DNA from: an uncultured Clostridia bacterium
Lineage (GTDB): Bacteria; Bacillota; Clostridia; TANB77; CAG-508
Length of the DNA stretch: 7,255 bases
Direction: 5' to 3'
Assembly (NCBI GenBank): GCA_949448405.1
Contig: CASTFX010000059.1
Location: 1 to 7,255, forward strand
Shown: one piece after another, positions 1 through 6,849 of the stretch
Position numbering within the stretch: position 1 is the stretch's first letter
How the letters are laid out: every line of letters begins with the position of its first letter
Translations under genes and position numbers: made by a program
The notes under the pieces: model-generated
What the model saw: only the letters and a program-made list of their open reading frames with translations
The model's database searches: none
Told to the model about the DNA's origin: nothing

Positions 1-909
1 TTGTTTAAAACATATAAGATTATATCAGAAGATAATAGAATAAATAGTAATATAACTAAGAACTATCTAAGCTATTTAGATTGGTTAGAACTTATATATA
101 TAAATTCTAAAGAGAGATTAAAAGATACTTTAATACTTAATACATATAAGAAAGAGAAACTTTTAAACAATATATTTAAAGAAGAGGAAAAAGAGGAAAG
201 AGATTTAAAAGAAGAATTAGATAAAACAGAAGTAAGGGAAGAAAGTAGCATAAAGAACAAATTAAACTGGGAGTACAAATACAAAAGAGCAAATGATATT
301 CTAACTAAAAGTTCTGTTAGTAAAATAAAGTCTATGAAACTTGACTTAGAAGAAACAGAAATGCTAGAATATAAAGTGCCAGAGTTTTTAGAAGAAACTA
401 AATTAACTCCAGCACAGAAAGGAACTTTAATGCACTTAGTTTTACAAAAGTTAGATGAAAAAACAAATTATGATAAAGAAAAAATAGAAGAACTAATATT
501 AAATTTAAAAGAAAAAAGAATAATAAAAGAAAAAGATATATCAGAGATAGACATAGATAAAATATATAATTTTACTAAAACAAATATATGGAATGAATTA
601 AAGAGTGCTAAAGTTATAGAAAAGGAAAGACCATTTTATATAAATATACCTGCAAAAGAGATATATGACGAGGACATAGAAGAAGAAATTCTAGTACAAG
701 GAATAATAGATCTTTATTATATAACTAAAGATGATAAATTGGTACTTGTAGACTATAAGACAGATAGGGTTAAGAAGGAAGCAGAACTAATCGAGAAGTA
801 TAAGATACAATTAGAGATATACAAAAGAGCATTAGAGAAGTCATTAAATAAAAAAGTATATAAAACATTACTTTATTCAACAAATTTGAGTAAAGAGATA
901 GAATTATAA
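1..909 (+). CDS. addA: AddA, C-terminal part (ATP-dependent helicase/nuclease subunit A, 5' truncated by the window)
   Basis: This is the last 302 residues of the AddA subunit of AddAB, the RecBCD-like enzyme that resects double-strand breaks for RecA loading. The visible part carries the RecB-family nuclease domain: GTLMH with His145, GIID with Asp237, the catalytic core VDYKTD with Asp251 and Lys253, and the QxxxY motif QLEIY at 270-274. These motifs sit in the order expected for AddA, preceded by LTPAQKG as in Bacillus-type AddA. Residues about 55-85 are very rich in Lys and Glu and probably form a linker or coiled coil. The helicase domains must lie upstream of base 1, so the TTG at base 1 is not taken as a start. 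The reading frame is intact to TAA at 907-909, with no CGG codon. Identification as AddA rather than another RecB-family nuclease rests on the GTxMH plus DYKTD spacing and is fairly secure. Confidence 0.88.
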   Translation: MFKTYKIISEDNRINSNITKNYLSYLDWLELIYINSKERLKDTLILNTYKKEKLLNNIFKEEEKEERDLKEELDKTEVREESSIKNKLNWEYKYKRANDILTKSSVSKIKSMKLDLEETEMLEYKVPEFLEETKLTPAQKGTLMHLVLQKLDEKTNYDKEKIEELILNLKEKRIIKEKDISEIDIDKIYNFTKTNIWNELKSAKVIEKERPFYINIPAKEIYDEDIEEEILVQGIIDLYYITKDDKLVLVDYKTDRVKKEAELIEKYKIQLEIYKRALEKSLNKKVYKTLLYSTNLSKEIEL

Positions 910-914
910 GGGGG
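908..914 (+). promoter_or_regulatory. Strong Shine-Dalgarno site overlapping the addA stop; points to an upstream start for the next gene
   Basis: AAGGGGG can pair over seven bases (one G-U) with the 16S anti-Shine-Dalgarno sequence. It lies 41 bases before the first ATG of the next gene (956), too far to serve it, and that ATG has no good site of its own. The frame of the downstream gene is open upstream of the ATG, and an ATA codon at 923-925 lies eight bases after this site, the same spacing seen for the small membrane protein gene and def in this window. That start would add 11 residues. Initiation at ATA is rare, so this is an inference. Confidence 0.45.
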
Positions 915-955
915 ATAAACTTATAGACAGTTTTAAAAGATATATAAAAGACACT

Positions 956-2842
956 ATGAAGAAAATAGTAGCTGATAGATTTTATTTAATATTCTTTGAG
1001 ATAACAATATTATTAATTATATTTGGACTATTATCTGTTATAAATATAAGAGCTTTACAAAAAATTCCATTTTATCTCTTTGGAATATGGACATTAATGT
1101 GTATGGTACTAGCTTGTAAGGTAGTGCTTAAGAAGTGTAATATAAGATTAGATAAAAAGTTATATATATATTTGGGTATAGTACTTACAATATGTGCAGT
1201 TATATATATAGTAATAATAGCTAATACAAAACAAATATATACTTGGGATCAGTGCTATTACTATAATAGTCAAATTAATTTATTAGAAAATTTTGATATA
1301 AGTTTTATAAACGGAATAGAGAAGATTATTAGCACAACTTATACAAGTGATTATGGATATTTTCTGTTATCATTTACCTCACTTATCTTTTCTTTTACAA
1401 ATAAGACAGAAGCGGCATTTATTCTAACATTTATGCTAACTGAAATATTACCAGTAATATTTGTTTTACTGTTAAATGTTATTAACATTGGAAAGAAACT
1501 TAAAATAAAGGACAAAAAGATATTTATAATTTTATCATCATTAGTACTACTAGTATTTCCTTTATTACATAAAGCAGCACTTACAGGACAACCAGACATA
1601 TTTGGACTATTTTGGGTAGGGCTAATAGTGTTATTAACGACAAATTATAAATTTGAAGAAAGAGATATTGGAAAATGGTGTTTAATAATAATATTTTCAT
1701 ACTTACTTGCAATTACTAGAAGATGGTATATATTTTGGATGCTAGGATATTATATTTCATATGGCATGAGCTTACTTGCAGAAGCAGTTTTTGATAAAGA
1801 CAAAGAATTATTTATAAAAAAATTTAAAAATGCCTTGTTGTTTGTATTTATTTCAATTATAATGTTAATTGTATTATTATTTCCAATAATACAAAAAACT
1901 ATTATCTCAAATTACTCAGTAAGTTATTCTTCTTGGAATATAGGAGGAATAAGCCATGAGATTAAACAACAATATGAGTTTTTGGGTATTTTATCAATAA
2001 TATTAATAGCTATTGGAAGTATATATTGGATATTAAAAAAAGAAACTAGATATTTTACAACAACATTTATATTAGCATATATTTTAATACTTATACTATT
2101 TACTAGAATACAAAATACATGGTATCACCAATCATTAATATTTGTACCACAATATTTGATATTAATAATATTAGGAATAGGTGCAATATGCCAAATAGAT
2201 AATAAGTATATAAAATATAGCCTAAGTACAATAATACTAATATACTTAATTACAGCTGAATGTGGAGAGATTACAGAAAGTAAATTATTCTTTGATAATA
2301 AATTATATAGCAATATAAGTATTAAACCAGAGTATAGAGAAGACTATGAAAAAGTTGGAGAAATGGTTGACTTTATTAAAAGTAATTGTAAAATAGGACA
2401 AGACTATGTATATCCTAATTTTGCAACAAGTAGGTATTGTGGACAAACTTTATCACAATATTTAATGCCAGATACAACGTTAAGGAAAATGGTATTGTAT
2501 GAGTCATCAGTGGATGCAGCACATGGTTTCCCTTTAGAAATATTTTATGCTAAATATGTAATTATACCAAATCAAATATTAGATGAAACAGGAGCTGTAA
2601 AAAGTAAAACAATTCCTGCAATAAATAAAGCTATTTTAGAAACACCATATATTGAAGAAAACTTTAAAAAAGTAAAAGAATTTGATATGGGAAATGGAAT
2701 AATATTTTCTTTTTACCAAAGACTTAAAATCACAGATAAAATAGAAGCTGAAATTTGGAAAAAATTAGTAGAAGAGCAAAGCACAGAGTATCCAAAACTA
2801 TTTGAGGAAAGAATAGATGCATATATAACAAGACTTAAATAA
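956..2842 (+). CDS. Multi-pass membrane protein, candidate GT-C-fold glycosyltransferase
   Basis: A 628-residue protein with roughly ten to twelve hydrophobic segments (for example about 11-30, 38-56, 70-90, 155-175, 188-203, 216-228, 241-256, 293-312, 343-360, 368-383, 398-412, 421-433), then a soluble tail of about 190 residues. After the third segment the probable external loop contains YTWDQCYYY (95-103). An acidic residue in the first large external loop is typical of GT-C enzymes that take sugar from a polyprenyl-phosphate carrier. A polyprenyl-phosphate GT2 gene follows 11 bases downstream, so the likely role is transfer of that sugar to a cell-wall polymer or other surface glycan outside the membrane. 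The exact family is not recognised and the acceptor is unknown. The ATG at 956 is the first standard start, but the strong ribosome site at 908-914 suggests translation may begin earlier, at ATA 923. The frame is intact and ends with TAA. Confidence 0.7.
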   Translation: MKKIVADRFYLIFFEITILLIIFGLLSVINIRALQKIPFYLFGIWTLMCMVLACKVVLKKCNIRLDKKLYIYLGIVLTICAVIYIVIIANTKQIYTWDQCYYYNSQINLLENFDISFINGIEKIISTTYTSDYGYFLLSFTSLIFSFTNKTEAAFILTFMLTEILPVIFVLLLNVINIGKKLKIKDKKIFIILSSLVLLVFPLLHKAALTGQPDIFGLFWVGLIVLLTTNYKFEERDIGKWCLIIIFSYLLAITRRWYIFWMLGYYISYGMSLLAEAVFDKDKELFIKKFKNALLFVFISIIMLIVLLFPIIQKTIISNYSVSYSSWNIGGISHEIKQQYEFLGILSIILIAIGSIYWILKKETRYFTTTFILAYILILILFTRIQNTWYHQSLIFVPQYLILIILGIGAICQIDNKYIKYSLSTIILIYLITAECGEITESKLFFDNKLYSNISIKPEYREDYEKVGEMVDFIKSNCKIGQDYVYPNFATSRYCGQTLSQYLMPDTTLRKMVLYESSVDAAHGFPLEIFYAKYVIIPNQILDETGAVKSKTIPAINKAILETPYIEENFKKVKEFDMGNGIIFSFYQRLKITDKIEAEIWKKLVEEQSTEYPKLFEERIDAYITRLK

Positions 2843-2853
2843 AGGAGCAAAGA

Positions 2854-3807
2854 ATGAAACCTAATTTATGGATAATAGTACCATGCTACAATGAGGAAAA
2901 GGTATTACCAATAACTTGTGATATATTTCTAAATAAAATAACAGAATTAGAGAATAAAGAATTAATTTCAAAAGATAGTAAGATACTATTTATTGATGAT
3001 GGAAGTAAAGACGGCACATGGGAAATAATAGAAAACTTATCTAAAAAGGATAATCATTTTATAGGTATTTCACAAAGTAGAAACAGAGGGCATCAAAATG
3101 CAGTGCTTGCAGGTTTAATGGAAGCAAAAGAAAAGTGTGATATTACAATTAGTATAGACTGCGATGGGCAAGATGATGTAAATGCAATGGAGGATATGAT
3201 AAAAGAATATCTTGAAGGCGCAGAAATAGTTTATGGAGTAAGAAGTAAAAGAAAGACTGATACAATTTTTAAACGTTTTACAGCAAAAAGCTTTTATAGA
3301 TTACTAAAAATAATGGGAGTAGACGTTGTATTTAATCACGCAGATTATAGATTAGTTAGTAGTAAAGTGCTAAAGGAATTTGAGAACTTTAAAGAAGTAA
3401 ATATATTTTTAAGAGGAATGTTTCCTCTAGTTGGATTTAAAAGTACAAGTATATATTATGAAAGAAAAGAAAGAATTGCTGGAAAATCAAAATACCCACT
3501 CTCAAAAATGATAGGACTAGCATTAGATGGAATAACGAGTTTGAGTATAAGACCAATAAGGATAATTACTACAATGGGAATGTTAGTTGCATTATTAGGA
3601 GTAATAGGAATTATATGGGTATTAGTTACCACTTTAACAGGAAACTCAGTTATAGGTTGGGCAAGTACGTTATGTATTATCTTATTTGTTTCTGGAGTAC
3701 AGCTTATCAGTATAGGTGTAATCGGGGAATATGTAGGAAAGATATATATGGAAGTTAAAGCAAGACCAAGGTACATTATAAGTAAAAAAACATATGAAAA
3801 TAAATGA
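2854..3807 (+). CDS. Polyprenyl-phosphate glycosyltransferase, GT2 family (GtrB/CsbB/DPM1-like)
   Basis: A 317-residue membrane-anchored GT-A enzyme that probably moves a sugar from a nucleotide donor to undecaprenyl phosphate on the cytoplasmic face. Visible motifs in order are VPCYNEE (9-15), DDGSKDGT (48-55), the metal/donor site DCDGQDD (102-108), and the basic RKERIAGKSKY (204-214) typical of the GtrB/DPM1 group. Two C-terminal membrane helices (about 238-260 and 268-293) follow, then a short basic tail, as in CsbB and GtrB. AAGGAG at 2842-2847 lies six bases before the ATG and just after the stop of the upstream membrane protein, so the two are almost certainly co-transcribed. Known three-part systems pair such an enzyme with a GtrA flippase and a GT-C transferase. 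The GT-C candidate is next door but no GtrA is visible here. The donor sugar cannot be told from sequence. Confidence 0.9.
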   Translation: MKPNLWIIVPCYNEEKVLPITCDIFLNKITELENKELISKDSKILFIDDGSKDGTWEIIENLSKKDNHFIGISQSRNRGHQNAVLAGLMEAKEKCDITISIDCDGQDDVNAMEDMIKEYLEGAEIVYGVRSKRKTDTIFKRFTAKSFYRLLKIMGVDVVFNHADYRLVSSKVLKEFENFKEVNIFLRGMFPLVGFKSTSIYYERKERIAGKSKYPLSKMIGLALDGITSLSIRPIRIITTMGMLVALLGVIGIIWVLVTTLTGNSVIGWASTLCIILFVSGVQLISIGVIGEYVGKIYMEVKARPRYIISKKTYENK

Positions 3808-3821
3808 AGGAGGAAAATCAA

Positions 3822-4028
3822 ATGAACTTTAAAAAACTAAAAGAAGAAAAAGGAATGTCTGGATTAGGAGTAGTATTATTAATAATTATTATAATACTTG
3901 CAGTAATTATAGCAATATCATTAGCTAGGTTCATAGGGGATACTGCTAACAGATTCCAAACAATGCAAGAAAGAGAAAAACAATCTGCTGGAAGTGTAAC
4001 ACAAATAGTAGATAATGTTGGAAAATAA
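3822..4028 (+). CDS. Small single-span membrane protein with prepilin-like N-terminus
   Basis: A 68-residue protein of unrecognised family. A basic, charged head (residues 1-10) ends in EEKGMSGLG, followed by an Ile/Val/Leu-rich helix (about 15-35) and a polar tail with Gln, Glu and Ser (36-68). A charged head, a Gly, then a long hydrophobic helix resembles class III (type IV pilin-like) signal sequences, with possible cleavage at KG|MSG, but the Glu at +5 of classical pilins is absent. It may equally be a simple membrane anchor. The ATG at 3822 is chosen because AAGGAGG (3807-3813) lies eight bases before it. An in-frame ATG at 3804 overlaps the stop of the preceding gene and lies before that ribosome site, so it is not used. 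It lies in the same transcript direction as the two glycosylation genes and directly before the priA promoter. Confidence 0.65.
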   Translation: MNFKKLKEEKGMSGLGVVLLIIIIILAVIIAISLARFIGDTANRFQTMQEREKQSAGSVTQIVDNVGK

Positions 4029-4041
4029 TGCAAATTAACTC

Positions 4042-4070
4042 TTGAGAAATATCAAAAAGTTTGATATACT
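4042..4070 (+). promoter_or_regulatory. Sigma-A type promoter for priA (near-leaderless)
   Basis: TTGAGA (-35, 4042-4047) and TATACT (-10, 4065-4070) are separated by exactly 17 bases, with an extended -10 TG at 4062-4063. Counting from the -10, transcription would start near G4077, only about three bases before the priA ATG at 4080, and there is no Shine-Dalgarno site there. The message would thus be leaderless or nearly so. The match is good but made by eye in very AT-rich DNA. Confidence 0.6.
4049..4067. repeat. Perfect palindrome inside the priA promoter (possible operator)
   Basis: ATATCAAA (4049-4056) is followed by three bases and its exact reverse complement TTTGATAT (4060-4067). The palindrome fills the spacer between the -35 and -10 elements and overlaps the first three bases of the -10. 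Its position suits a repressor binding site. It is not a convincing terminator, because the stem is AT-rich and no T-run follows. Confidence 0.45.
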
Positions 4071-4079
4071 TAAAGCGTT

Positions 4080-6307
4080 ATGATAGTAGAAATAATAATA
4101 AGCAGTAATGCTAAAGATTTAAACAGAATATTTGACTATAATGTACCAGCAAAGTTTGTTGGTACTATTCATATTGGAAGTAAAGTGCTAGTACCATTTG
4201 GTACAATGAAAAGATATCAAGAAGGATTTGTAATTGGTATAAAAGAAAAGTCAGAATATAAAATTAAAGATATACAAGGGGTAGAGCCACGGACTAGATG
4301 AAGAAAAAATAGAACTTGCGAAATTAATGGCAAATAAATATTTTTGCAATATATCAGAATGTATCAAGCTTATGCTTCCACCAGGAACTACAACTAAGAA
4401 TATAGAAAATAGGATAAAAGATAAATCAGCAAAATTCATATATTTACTAAAAGATACTGATGAAATAGAAGAAGATATAGAAAAGAAAATACTAAAATCA
4501 GATAAACAAATAAGAGCATTAAATTTTTTAACGCAAAATGATGGAATAATGCAGTCAGAACTTATCGATTTTGCAGAAACAAGTAGCTCTGTAATAAAAA
4601 CACTAAAGAAAAATGGATATATAGAAATAATAGAAAAAGAGATAAATAGAAATCCATTTAAGAATAAAAATATAATACCAACGCAAAATTTAAATCTTAC
4701 TAAAGAACAACAAAAAGCAAAAAACAGAATAGAAGGAGCATTAGTAGATAAAATTTTCAAAGAATTCTTAATATATGGAGTTACAGGTTCTCGGAAAGAC
4801 TGAGATTTATTTACAATTAATAAAAGAAGCATTAGAAAAAGGAAAAACTGCAATAGTATTAGTTCCTGAGATTTCACTTACACCACAAATGGTAGAAAGA
4901 TTTATAGCAAGATTTGGAGAAGAAAAAATTGCACTTTTACATAGTAAGTTATCTATTGGCGAAAGATATGATGAATGGAAAAGAATAGAAAGAGAAGAAG
5001 CCAAAATTGTAATAGGTGCAAGGTCAGCTATATTCGCACCAGTTAAAAACCTAGGTATAATTATAATTGACGAGGAGCATGATACATCATATAAATCAGA
5101 TATGACACCTAAATACAATGCAAAAGATATAGCAAGACATATAGCAAGAGAAAAAAATATTCCATTAGTACTTCGGTTCTGCAACACCAAATGTAGATAC
5201 ATATTATAACTTAGAAAAATCTGATGGACTTATAACTTTAAAAAACAGAGCAAATAATTCAAAACTCCCAACAGTTGAAGTAATAGATATGAAACAAGAA
5301 CTTGCAATAGGGAATAGGTCAATGCTAAGCAATAGGCTATATGAAATGATAGATAGAAATTTACAAAATAAAAAACAGACAATACTATTTTTAAATAGAA
5401 GAGGGTATTCAACATTTGTAATGTGTAGAGATTGTGGATATACTGCAAATTGTGAAAAGTGTAATATAACACTTACATACCATATGAAGCAAGATAAGCT
5501 AAAATGCCATTATTGCGGATATGAAAGGCCAAATTTTACAGAATGTCCAGAATGTAAAAGTAAAAATATAAGATATTTTGGAACAGGAACACAAAAGTTA
5601 GAAGCTTTAGTAAATAAAGTTTTTCCAAATGCAAAGACCATAAGAATGGATATAGATACTGTAACAAAAAAGAATTCATATGAAGATATACTAAATAAAT
5701 TTAAGGATGAAAACATTGATATATTAATAGGAACTCAAATGGTTGTTAAAGGACACCATTTTCCAAATGTTACATTAGTACGGAGTAATTGCAGCAGATA
5801 GTAGTATGTACATTTCAGATTTTAGAAGTAATGAAAGAACATTTCAATTATTAACCCAAGTTGCACGGAAGAGCAGGAAGAGAAGGACTAGATGGAAATG
5901 TAATAATACAAACATATAATCCAGAAAGTTTTCCAATAGAATGCGCAAAAGAACAAGACTATCTAAAGTTCTATGACCAAGAAATAAACCTAAGAAGAGT
6001 CTTGAAATATCCACCATTTTGCGATATAATAAAGCTTGAAGTTACTGATTTAGAAGAAGAGATAGCAAATAACACTATAAATTTAATATATGAAAAATTA
6101 TTAAAATTAAATGATAATAAAATGAATATATATGCGCCAATGCCATCTCCAATCAGCAAAATTAAAAATAGGTATAGATTTAGAATAATAATAAAGTGTT
6201 TAGCTGTAAATAATATAATAAAACAGATAAATGAAGTTGTAGATAGTACAAAAATAAATGGAGCAACTAGAATTAGTATTGATATTAATCCAAATAATAT
6301 GAGCTAA
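4080..6307 (+). CDS. priA: PriA, primosomal replication restart helicase, requiring five +1 shifts at CGG
   Basis: PriA is the 3'-5' helicase that recognises stalled forks and starts primosome reassembly. Removing one C at 4290, 4792, 5174, 5781 and 5866 gives a continuous 740-residue protein, a normal length for the family. Domains in order: the N-terminal 3'-DNA-end binding domain (FDYNVP, then VLVPFG), a winged-helix region around 125-185, Walker A GVTGSGKTE around Gly238, DEEH at 330-333, GSATP at 365-369, eight zinc-binding cysteines between Cys448 and Cys491, KGHHFP motif V, and AGRAGR at 594-599. Read without shifts it would give fragments of 73 residues and so on, each ending soon after a CGG. 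All motifs are otherwise intact, which argues against a decaying gene. The ATG at 4080 matches the family N-terminus and sits about three bases after the predicted transcription start. A ribosome site for def follows 12 bases downstream. Whether the extra bases are biological or sequencing errors cannot be settled from sequence alone. Confidence 0.9.
4290..4293 (+). other. Putative +1 frameshift site 1 in priA (CCA CGG A, read Pro-Gly71)
   Basis: The zero frame reads CCA CGG ACT AGA TGA and stops at 4299-4301. Skipping C4290 gives GVEPGLDEEK and joins the N-terminal domain to the rest of PriA. An SD-like AAGGGG lies at 4277-4281, eight bases upstream, reminiscent of the prfB stimulator, but the other sites lack it. 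Conservation of this glycine in the family is modest. Confidence 0.75.
4792..4795 (+). other. Putative +1 frameshift site 2 in priA (TCT CGG A, read Ser-Gly238, Walker A)
   Basis: The zero frame reads TCT CGG AAA GAC TGA, stopping at 4801-4803. Skipping C4792 restores GVTGSGKTE, the ATP-binding P-loop, with the affected residue being the glycine before the catalytic lysine. This residue is essentially invariant, so the restored reading is certain at protein level. Confidence 0.85.
5174..5177 (+). other. Putative +1 frameshift site 3 in priA (CTT CGG T, read Leu-Gly365, motif III)
   Basis: The zero frame continues past CGG to TAA at 5207-5209. Skipping C5174 gives VLGSATPNVDTYY, helicase motif III of PriA. 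It is the only site where the restored glycine codon is GGT. Confidence 0.85.
5781..5784 (+). other. Putative +1 frameshift site 4 in priA (GTA CGG A, read Val-Gly567)
   Basis: The zero frame reads CGG AGT AAT TGC AGC AGA TAG, stopping at 5799-5801. Skipping C5781 gives FPNVTLVGVIAADSS, closely matching the VGVINAD-type segment after motif V in Bacillota PriA. Confidence 0.85.
5866..5869 (+). other. Putative +1 frameshift site 5 in priA (GCA CGG A, read Ala-Gly595, motif VI)
   Basis: Skipping C5866 restores QVAGRAGREG, helicase motif VI, with the arginine finger region. The unshifted frame runs to TAA at 5917-5919. It lies only 85 bases after site 4, so two shifts are needed within 29 codons. 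Confidence 0.85.
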
Positions 6308-6334
6308 TATCTTAAAAATAAGGAGGAAGATAAA

Positions 6335-6841
6335 ATGGCAATTCGTAATATAAGAATGGAAACAGATGAAATATTAAAGAAGAAATCAAAAGAAGTAGAA
6401 GAAATAGATGAAAAAACCAAAGAATTAATAAAAGACATGATAGATACTATGCATAAATATGATGGAGTAGGTCTTGCAGCTGTTCAAGTTGGAATATTAA
6501 AAAGAATTGTAGTTATAGACTTATATGACGAAAAACCAATTATAAAACTAATAAATCCAGTGATAACAAAGACAAAAGGAGAACAAGAAGTTGATGAAGG
6601 CTGTTTAAGTTTTCCTAATAAATATGTTAAAGTAAAAAGACCAGCAGAAGTTACAGTTGAAGCTTTAGATGAGAATGGTAAAGAAATAAAAATAACAGGA
6701 ACAGGGCTTTTAGCACAAGCAATATCACATGAAGTAGATCACTTAAATGGAATAGTATTAACAGATGTTATGATACCAGGAACAATGGAATATAGCCAGC
6801 CTGAAAGCATACAAGAAAGAAAAAAGGATAAAAAGAAATAG
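6335..6841 (+). CDS. def: Peptide deformylase
   Basis: A 168-residue metalloenzyme that removes the formyl group from the N-terminal methionine of nascent proteins. The three signature motifs are present: GVGLAAVQVG (44-53, with Val where Pro is common), EGCLS with metal-ligand Cys90, and HEVDH with His132, Glu133 and His136. The C-terminus is a short lysine-rich tail. AAGGAGG at 6320-6326 is eight bases before the ATG and 27 bases separate it from the priA stop, so it is likely in the same operon. It acts on the product of Fmt, encoded next. The frame is intact and contains no CGG, although it has an in-frame CGT (Arg4). It therefore serves as an internal control between the two shifted genes. 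Confidence 0.95.
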   Translation: MAIRNIRMETDEILKKKSKEVEEIDEKTKELIKDMIDTMHKYDGVGLAAVQVGILKRIVVIDLYDEKPIIKLINPVITKTKGEQEVDEGCLSFPNKYVKVKRPAEVTVEALDENGKEIKITGTGLLAQAISHEVDHLNGIVLTDVMIPGTMEYSQPESIQERKKDKKK

Positions 6842-6849
6842 GAGGATAT

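Noticed and set aside
920..955. A promoter for the membrane glycosyltransferase in the short gap after addA
   Set aside because: Only poor hexamers with wrong spacing (TAGACA, then TAAAAG after 15 bases) are visible. In such AT-rich DNA this is not enough to call.
3456..3821. Minus-strand open frame opposite the GT2 gene
   Set aside because: It is a shadow of the membrane helices of the GT2 enzyme. It has no plausible family, and the + strand product is clearly real.
4029..4079. The palindrome as a transcription terminator after the small membrane gene
   Set aside because: The stem is weak and AT-rich with no T-tract after it, and it fits better as part of the promoter.
4271..4292. SD-like AAGGGG before shift site 1 as the general stimulator of shifting
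   Set aside because: The other five sites have no comparable sequence at that distance, so it cannot be the common cause. It might still help at this one site.
4251..4877. Long open frame on the minus strand (208 codons) opposite priA
   Set aside because: It is a low-complexity Phe/Leu/Ser-rich translation of AT-rich antisense DNA, overlapping conserved PriA coding sequence, with no recognisable domain.
4080..6307. priA as a decayed pseudogene with five independent frameshifts
   Set aside because: All five are identical one-C insertions before Gly codons. There are no deletions, in-frame stops or lost motifs in the restored frame, and the length is normal. Random decay does not give this pattern.
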